The notes under the pieces were generated by a model. It worked only from the letters and a program-made list of their open reading frames with translations. It had not been told where the DNA came from and made no database searches. From NCBI GenBank assembly GCA_951394045.1, contig OX595985.1, positions 186,001-250,000 of the forward strand: 64,000 nucleotides of DNA, read 5' to 3'. Below, in pieces: positions 58,001-64,000 of this stretch. The position numbers and the translations under genes were made by a program. Every line of letters starts with the position of its first letter. The first letter of the stretch is position 1. This stretch comes from Nitzschia sp. DOCU1. Taxonomy: Eukaryota; Bacillariophyta; Bacillariophyceae; Bacillariales; Bacillariaceae.

Positions 58001-59257
58001 GGCGGCTAGATACCAGCAGGATCCTGCGAACGTCGAGCTCGGCGAAGCCGTCGTCAAACAGCTCTATCGGTTTGTTCGCGAAATTGCCCGCATGTACCGG
58101 GATAATCCATTCCACAACTTTGACCATGCCAGGTATGGCGGTATGAGTGATTTTGTTTCCATTGTGCGTCGTTTGCGTCTCTAACGCGTTTGCTTGCTCG
58201 TCTATCACTCTCTAGCCACGTAACTCAATCTTTAACTAAGCTACTTTCGAGGGTGGTTGCACCCGACGAGGTTGACTACGAGAACATGAAGTACAAAAAG
58301 AAGGCAGCTACTAAGAAGCTGCACCAGTTTACGTTCGGATTGACAAGTGACCCAATTTGTCAGTTTGCTTGTGCTTTCTCGTCGCTCATCCATGATCTCG
58401 ACCATCCAGGAGTACCTAACGCGGTGTTGGTGAGCGAAGAGACTGCTATTGCCAAACACTACAAGAATAAGTCGGTCGCTGAGCAAAATAGTGTGGATTT
58501 GGCCTGGTCGTTGCTGATGGAGCCACGGTTCAAGGATCTACGACAGTGTATCTACCGTACCCAGACTGAATTGGATCGATTCCGTCAGCTTGTTGTGAAT
58601 TCTGTCATGGCAACCGACATTGTAGATAAGGAACTCGGAGCCCTTCGGAAGAAGCGTTGGGAACGAGCCTTTAACAAGAACCCTGACGACGAATTGGACG
58701 AGAAAGCGACAGACGAGGTGAATCGAAAGGCGACCATCGTTATCGAGCACTTGATTCAAGCCGCCGACGTGGCCCATACCATGCAGTAAGTACTTCTCTA
58801 TCCCCTGACAGTTCGGTGGGACAACTGAACTGAACTCAATTGACTTTTTTAACTTCTCGTCATCGTTGAAACAGACACTGGCATGTGTACTTGAAGTGGA
58901 ACGAGCGCTTTTTCCATGAGTGTTACGCCGTCTTTTTGTCGGGACGCTCCCAAACGGATCCATCTGAGGGCTGGTACAAGGGAGAGATTGGCTTCTTCGA
59001 CTTTTATATTATTCCGCTTGCGAAAAAGTTGGAGAACTGTGGTGTTTTCGGTGTGTCAAGTGACGAATGCTTGGTAAGAATGGGAGAAGATAGTAGTTAT
59101 CAATGGACTTGTAATTCCGGCGACTTACCACTTGCGGCCCTTTTCTCCCCATTCCAACCCACTTATTTTGTAGTCTTATGCTACCCAAAATCGCCAAGAA
59201 TGGGAGCGACGTGGACAAGAAATAGTAAAGGGGTACTTGGCGCGTTACGGGAAATAG
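55063..59257 (+). CDS. Receptor-type nucleotide cyclase fused to a cyclic-nucleotide phosphodiesterase, seven exons (1,225 aa)
   Basis: Exons 55063-55404, 55496-56857, 56947-57202, 57268-58132, 58216-58785, 58875-59073 and 59174-59257; every junction keeps frame (3,678 nt). An acidic N-terminus leads to a membrane segment (residues about 80-102, KLMVIGIFVIVTVAVSISIYGF). An extracellular domain of some 350 aa and a second membrane segment (about 456-478) follow. The cyclase domain (about 555-740) has VTVLFADIASFT, KVETIGDCYVAVSG and FQLFGDTVNTASRME. After a charged linker comes a class I PDE domain with HNFDHASHV (about 936), HDLDHPG (about 1001) and ADVAHTMQHWH (about 1124), the metal-binding residues. 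One polypeptide thus could make and destroy a cyclic nucleotide near the membrane. Confidence 0.9.
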
Positions 59258-59923
59258 AAATGCCATCAACTAAAGACAATTTTTTATTCACCCCCTTGGC
59301 GAAAGAGGCATTCTTCGCTGTCGCCAGTTTCTGTGATTCCCGCCTGCTGGTGGTCGTCTGAAGCAGCTTCCTTGATTCGCCATTTCACCAGTTACTAGTT
59401 TCTGCCATGTCATTTCAGGAAAGTATCAAGTGTCTTGCAACATGATCTTTCGAGACGGAAGCTTTTAAGTTGCTAATAGGAATAGGACTTCGTGACAAAG
59501 CATCGACAGCCTGTGCAAATCATTATGAAGTCGACGAATTGTGGTGAAGAAAGGCTCCCGGCATTTTGTGAATGCTGAAACTGGAAGTACGATAGTAGCA
59601 TTAAATGGATTCTACTAGAGAATTGACTCCCAAATTTCGCGATGCTGGATGCAGTAACATTAAATGGATTCACTTCGTTTCCCAGTCAATTTGTCTGGCA
59701 TCCGGATACACTATTGCCCGAAAATTCTCCCCACAACTTTCAGGCAATATTCTATTTCTTATGAGTCACAGACCACTACCGGTATTAATAGTGCCCCAGG
59801 ATGGACGAACCAGTTTGGTTGTGTCGTGGTTTGGACCCCATCCACTCGCTGTGATCCTTTGACGGGGGGCTCCGGTCGAGGTTCGCAAACAAACATAATT
59901 TTTGGCATCAAGTTCATTTCATC
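59258..59923. other. Spacer
   Basis: About 665 bp without coding evidence. A segment of about 17 bp (acattaaatggattc/agcattaaatggattc) is repeated near 59596 and 59658. Confidence 0.4.
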
Positions 59924-60829
59924 ATGGGAGTAGACTCTGTGAGATTCCAGATGGACCTGATTGTGTCTTCTTCTAACACCAACACCCGAAGGCCGTTGCA
60001 CCATGAGTTTTCTGCCATGGCTGCTAACCCAAGCGATATATCGAGTCTCCTGATGATAAATGAAGAGCTAGTTCGAAAACTAGAACAATCGGAGTCCGAT
60101 CGAGAACAACTTCAAAACGAGGTTAGGGCGCTTAAACTTCGTTTGGGTCAATGTCCGAAAGACCTTGTCCAACTTCGAGGAGACGAGGAGGCTCCTACTA
60201 CCATTAGAACAACACCAACAGAAAATGGAAACCCGCCCAACAAAGTCTGGAAAAGACGAGACCGATGGGCGACATTCCAAGCTGAAAAGGGCCTCGGTAT
60301 GCCCCCACGTCGTAAATCGGACTCTGTTCTCCCAATTTCAACCAAGGATTCTGAAAAGGGAGTGTCCTACAAAACTCCTGCCCTACGCTCGTGTCCCGCA
60401 CTTTTCGACTACTCGAGCCAAACCAACAAAATAATTAGCAGCATCATTCCTGGTGTGTTGACCCCACGCCGTACCCGAAGTTGCTCTGTCATCGAAATGG
60501 TTATCCCAGAAGAGCCTGAAAGAGAAGAGGAAGAAACTAGAACGATTTCGTCTGACGACGAGGTTTTTTCGCCAATGAAAGAAAGCAAGAAAATGATGGC
60601 GGACAAGAAGATGCTCCGGTCTAGCCTGCTGCAATCTATGCTAAGCCAGGTTCAGCATGAGATTGGCGGCACGCTCAGAGAAGAAGGATTGTTCAGCCCC
60701 AGCGACGGATCATCTTCATGTTTTGACTACGATGTCTCCAGCAGTGAGGAATTGGGTCAATTTGTGGGGGGAAACAACTCGCACACATGCTCAGCTGCTA
60801 GTATGTTGCCGTGCGCCCCACCACTGTAG
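59924..60829 (+). CDS. Coiled-coil, Ser-rich protein of unknown function (301 aa)
   Basis: ATG at 59924. A predicted coiled coil at about residues 40-75 (LLMINEELVRKLEQSESDRE, then LQNEVRALKLRLGQ) is followed by basic stretches (NKVWKRRDRWATFQAEKG, PPRRKSDS). Then comes a Ser/Glu-rich middle (PEREEEETRTISSDDE), a helix (ADKKMLRSSLLQSMLSQV) and a Ser/Asp-rich end. No signal peptide or known domain. Multiple S/T-P and basic-S sites could be phosphorylated, but that is generic. Function unknown. It converges on the plastid 2Fe-2S gene, with 155 bp between stop codons. Confidence 0.65.
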   Translation: MGVDSVRFQMDLIVSSSNTNTRRPLHHEFSAMAANPSDISSLLMINEELVRKLEQSESDREQLQNEVRALKLRLGQCPKDLVQLRGDEEAPTTIRTTPTENGNPPNKVWKRRDRWATFQAEKGLGMPPRRKSDSVLPISTKDSEKGVSYKTPALRSCPALFDYSSQTNKIISSIIPGVLTPRRTRSCSVIEMVIPEEPEREEEETRTISSDDEVFSPMKESKKMMADKKMLRSSLLQSMLSQVQHEIGGTLREEGLFSPSDGSSSCFDYDVSSSEELGQFVGGNNSHTCSAASMLPCAPPL

Positions 60830-60984
60830 TTTGATGATAGATTTTCTCTATAATAATCCAGCATACACCATACCATTGTAAATTGTCATTTACGCCCATG
60901 TCATGGCCCGATAACATCCACTCAGCATCCATCACTCACTAGTGAACCTCTACCAAGAGTTCGAACTATTTGTCCATCTAAAAT

Positions 60985-61371
60985 TTACTCCAGTCCCAAT
61001 AACTTCTTGACGTCTTGTTCTGTCTTGACTTTGTTCTTGATAGGATAAAAAGGGCCCGAGTCTCCTTTCGCCCGTAATTCAACGTTCGGCCCCAGGGCGC
61101 ACTCGGCACATTCCGACACGCACTTGATAGTTTCGACTTGGATCTTCCCGTCCGACGCCGCTGCTAATTCTTCAAAGATAGCCAACACTTTCTTGCTTCC
61201 GTTCGAAGTGCATGTCGGCCCTGTGCATACGACTGCCGTCCCTTCGAATTCGGCAAACAGCTGGGTTCGTTTTGGATTGGAAGGTCGCTTCCCGCCGTCG
61301 ACCGTGAATGCCGACGACAGCGAAAGATTGAATGCCCCCAACAAGGCGACGAGGGAGAGTCGAGTGATCAT
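60985..61371 (-). CDS. Plastid-targeted thioredoxin-like 2Fe-2S ferredoxin (128 aa)
   Basis: I start at ATG 61371 because the longer frame upstream begins with GTG and has no family resemblance, while this ATG opens a clear presequence. Residues 1-21 are a signal peptide ([21 protein letters not shown]) followed by Phe22, the diatom plastid cleavage motif (S-A|F), then a basic transit region ([10 protein letters not shown]). The mature domain has Cys49 and Cys54 (VVCTGPTC), Cys84, Cys88 and Cys91 ([10 protein letters not shown]), the four-cysteine 2Fe-2S site of thioredoxin-like ferredoxins (C-x4-C and C-x3-C), ending in GPNVELR and [13 protein letters not shown]. The protein should carry one electron in the plastid stroma; its partner is unknown. 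Confidence 0.88.
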   Translation of the reverse strand: MITRLSLVALLGAFNLSLSSAFTVDGGKRPSNPKRTQLFAEFEGTAVVCTGPTCTSNGSKKVLAIFEELAAASDGKIQVETIKCVSECAECALGPNVELRAKGDSGPFYPIKNKVKTEQDVKKLLGLE

Positions 61372-62584
61372 CGTGCTGCGTACTGCTTCTCGAACGTATG
61401 GTATGGGAAGTACTTTTGACCGACGCCTTTTAGCCGCCCCGTGTGACCTCCATCGAAGAAAACGACGAAGGCGCCATGGTTGAAACGCGTGATGATGGTC
61501 GAAGGGGAAGACCCATTCGCGCGTGCGTGCCTCCACGACGCTTACGTCACCCTTACACCGGGAAGGATGACGTCACATGCAGTCCAATAAATCAAAGTGG
61601 GGCGTCAATAATCAAGCAAGCAAACCTTCGCTCGGCTCTCCATCCTCTCAAAGAAGAATAGAGGCAGCATGTCGAAATGAATGCCACACCACAACTATCA
61701 TGCCAAACTTCGATCCAACAACGATGTAATTTTGTAGCACGATGAGATCTGATAATGTACATTCCTCCTCGTTGCTTCAGACGACGATGACTCAACTTCT
61801 GGCTAGTAAAAGCGTAGCTCTGCGGCTGGATTGATGCAAAGATCAAGATTCTATTTCACATCTACGTGGAACGCCGAAGCGAGGCACGGATATGTTCCAC
61901 CTCCTTCTTGGCCGTTCAACTAGCCTTCCGAGGATGGACGCGGCGGCTCCTCCTTGGTGGAATGATTCAATTCATTCGCTGACAACGAACAACCACCGAT
62001 GGTGCTTTAGTTCGGTTCATAATTGCCCTTTTCCGTCCAGCACGAACTTTGCGAGGGATTCAGCGTCGCTGTCGCCTTGGCAACAGCACTCGAGTCCGTT
62101 TTGAATGTGCCATTACCATGGATATCATTGCCTTTCACGTATCCAACATGTGTTTGAGTCTGCCAAAGATTGACGCGTCATGGTGGTCGCGTCAGCATTG
62201 GGTCGCCAGTCTGGGCATTGCATTGACTGCTGCGTTACGTGGGTGGTCCCTTCTTGGTAAATTTACCAAACTCTTGGCCTTTTGAGCACAATACACGCGG
62301 ACGAGCAGAGCAAAGGCCGACTTGTATCATAAAGAAGCGACCGGTAGTGGGTTCCTCTTGCTTTTACACAAGCTGGAGGCAGCGTCGTGCGGCGTTGCGC
62401 TGCTGAAAGACCTCCTCGTTTGGTGATCCCACCATTTTGTGTGAACCCACTATTACAAGGAGAAAAGGCGGTACAGAAGAGAAACGAAGTTTGCTCCATC
62501 AGTTGCGGCTGAGAATTATCCCAGAACTTCTTCCCTTCTTATCGTGGTTTTCGGAGTAGACTTCTTTGATCTTTCTTCTACCAA
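61372..62584. other. Spacer
   Basis: Over 1.2 kb without a supportable gene. A 10-bp inverted repeat (tagtgggttc 62345-62354, complement at 62443-62452) is present. Confidence 0.4.
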
Positions 62585-62917
62585 CAAAGCGTGAAAGTCT
62601 TGGTAATGATCTCCTTCCCCTTCTCCATCGACGCCCCTGCAACCCTGGTTGCTATTACCCAACCAGATGGTCGATTCACTGACGGTCGTACTAGCAGCAG
62701 GATGTCGTGCAGAGCAGGAAGAAGAGAGCTGGTGCCATTGAAGAGCGATTGTCGGAGGAGGAGGACACCCCCCGACCAGCAGAACCATACCGGTCGCAGG
62801 GCGGAAGCAGCGTTGTTTGTCGAGTTGCTTTGGGGAGTGTGTGGTGGCAGTGGGGCGGATGGGGACGAGGTTGTGGCTGTGGCTTTGTCTGTGCAGTCGT
62901 GGTCTGCTGTTACTTTA
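62585..62917 (-). repeat. Decayed tandem copy (third) of the Q-rich gene's 3' end
   Basis: About 330 bp. The minus strand encodes SNSTNNAASALRPVW, LHDILL, VNRPSGW in shifted frames. The phrase gcagtcgtggtctgctgtta leads directly into the next copy. Confidence 0.75.
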
Positions 62918-63207
62918 TGAAAGTCCACCTCCTCGATTGTTGACAGCACCACCCCTGTGATCCTGGTTCTTTCTATTGTCCCCACCAGATGATCGATTCA
63001 TGGGTGATAGTGGTAGTAGAATGTCTTGCAGAGAGACGGATGCTGGCGGGGAACGATTCCCTAGCCCCTCACCCAGCCAGCATGCCGGATCCGGGGCAGA
63101 TGCAGCGTTGTTCGTGTTGCTTGGGGGCCCGATGTGGTGGCGGGCGTGAATAGGGAGGTTGTGGCTGTTGCTCTTGCGTCGGTGCAGTCGTGGTCTGCTA
63201 CTATACT
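62917..63207 (-). repeat. Decayed tandem copy (second) of the Q-rich gene's 3' end
   Basis: About 290 bp. The minus strand encodes SNTNNAASA, NRSPPASVSLQDILL, MNRSSGGDN, close to NTNNAASA...NRSPPATVSS...LQDILSSINRSSGGDN in the intact gene. Gaps and shifts against it show decay. Confidence 0.8.
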
Positions 63208-63803
63208 TCATGAAAATCTTGGTCATCTCCTCCCCCATTGAAATCCCTACGATCCTGGTTGCCATTGTCCCCGCCAGATGATCGATTTATGGACGAGAGG
63301 ATGTCTTGTAGAGCCCGCTGGGCATACTCCTGAAGATCAACAGAGCCTTCCACCGAAGAGGGGTTGGACGAAGACACAGTTGCTGGCGGGGAACGATTCG
63401 CTAGAACTCCCAACAATGCCGAATGCAGGGCAGAAGCAGCGTTGTTCGTGTTGCTTGGGGGAGGTGGTGGTGGCTGGGGAGGTGGCTGTTGCGGCGGCGC
63501 AGTCGTGGCCTGATACAGTAGGGTCATCAAAGCATCGGCAATCCCAGGAGGAGCCCGTCCCTGAGCCGACCCAGACGAAGCCGCCAGAAGTCCCGGTAGA
63601 AGCGATTGGAGATTTGGAGGAGGTATCGTTGCGTGGCTCAAGGGTTGCGTCGGATAGTTCATGGATTGAGGCGGTGGGCCTGCTGCTCGAAAAGTTCTTG
63701 TATTGCTACTAGGAGGCAAAGAGGACTTTTGGGAAGGCATGTTCATCAACATGTTCAAAAACATCGCGGTCGTATCCGCCCCTTGTTGATAAACTGGTGT
63801 GCT

Positions 63804-63841
<38 letters not shown>

Positions 63842-64000
63842 GCTGCTGCTGCTGCTGCGGGTGTTGTTGGGCAAATAGAGCAGATAAGATTGTTGGCAAC
63901 GAAACCTGAAGCGTTTGGGGCTGATGTGGGGGTGCCGGCTGGGTCGCGGGCGGAACGGAGATCGACCGTAGAAGCGATTCTAGACCCCCTGCTAGATTTG
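63201..64000 (-). CDS. Partial Q-rich protein, possibly a third DUF6824-type gene (5' end outside the window)
   Basis: The minus-strand frame is open from the right window edge to a stop at 63201-63203; its start lies beyond 64000. It begins at the edge NLAGGLESLLRSISVPPATQPAPP. A long poly-Q run follows (CAA/CAG, about 63806-63858), then LQSLLPGLLAASSGS and DALMTLLYQA, a poly-Pro run, NTNNAASALHSALLGVLANRSPPATV and LQEYAQRALQDILSSINRSSGGDN. The Q/P-rich composition and LL-blocks resemble the C-terminal halves of the DUF6824 proteins at 47530 and 50357, but no DILCGRG domain is in view, so membership is a guess. Probably a disordered nuclear-type protein tail. Confidence 0.7.

Noticed and set aside
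61372..61536. N-terminal extension of the 2Fe-2S protein
   Set aside because: Begins with GTG, has no family resemblance, and would bury the signal peptide that starts at 61371.
1..64000. tRNA, rRNA or CRISPR features
   Set aside because: I looked for clover-leaf B-box words (GGTTCGA-type) and regular short-spaced repeats. The only regular repeats are coding (54-bp Pro units) or exon-intron units, and no full tRNA fold was found.

Overview
This window is nuclear DNA of a photosynthetic stramenopile, most likely a pennate diatom (the gene set resembles Seminavis-type genomes). The reasons are short GT-AG introns of about 80-125 bp, two intact genes and one partial gene with or near the DILCGRG domain that I recall as DUF6824, a class C (GABA-B-like) receptor, a membrane cyclase fused to a phosphodiesterase, and a plastid 2Fe-2S protein whose presequence ends in a diatom SSAF-type cleavage motif. 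Species assignment is inference from gene content.

Left part (1-13 kb): three paralogous minus-strand genes of an unrecognised helical-repeat-like family. The third is broken by an 8,365-bp non-LTR retrotransposon (3617-11981, minus strand) with two long intact ORFs and a perfect 19-bp target-site duplication; its C-terminal codons resume in frame on the far side. Middle-left (13.7-20.1 kb): a second small ORF is broken by a 5,638-bp Ty3/gypsy-type LTR retrotransposon (14279-19916, plus strand). Its 520-bp LTRs look identical by eye, the TSD is GAGG, and the host ORF again resumes in frame on the far side. Both insertions look young.

20-29 kb: a three-exon Sec14/CRAL-TRIO gene converges on a large secreted Cys-rich repeat protein. 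The secreted protein's proline-rich tail continues through a previously hidden array of six tiny phase-0 exons (24-54 nt) made by tandem exon-intron duplication. An amidoligase-like gene follows. 29-36.7 kb is a gene graveyard: a kinase with a frameshift, an IQ-motif relic, and dispersed duplicated fragments with nonsense codons.

36.7-46.5 kb: a multi-pass membrane protein, a three-exon GABA-B-type receptor, and a 1,052-aa transposase-like gene lying between 38-bp imperfect inverted repeats. 47-64 kb: two intact DUF6824 genes, a WW/UIM adaptor, a seven-exon receptor-like nucleotide cyclase-phosphodiesterase (1,225 aa), a coiled-coil protein, the plastid 2Fe-2S protein, and the 3' end of a further Q-rich gene whose terminal exon segment has been tandemly triplicated and has decayed. 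The working genes suggest second-messenger signalling (receptor, cyclase/PDE, lipid transfer, ubiquitin-binding adaptor), but eukaryotic neighbours need not act together. All exon structures are my reading of splice sites plus frame and family continuity, with no transcript evidence.
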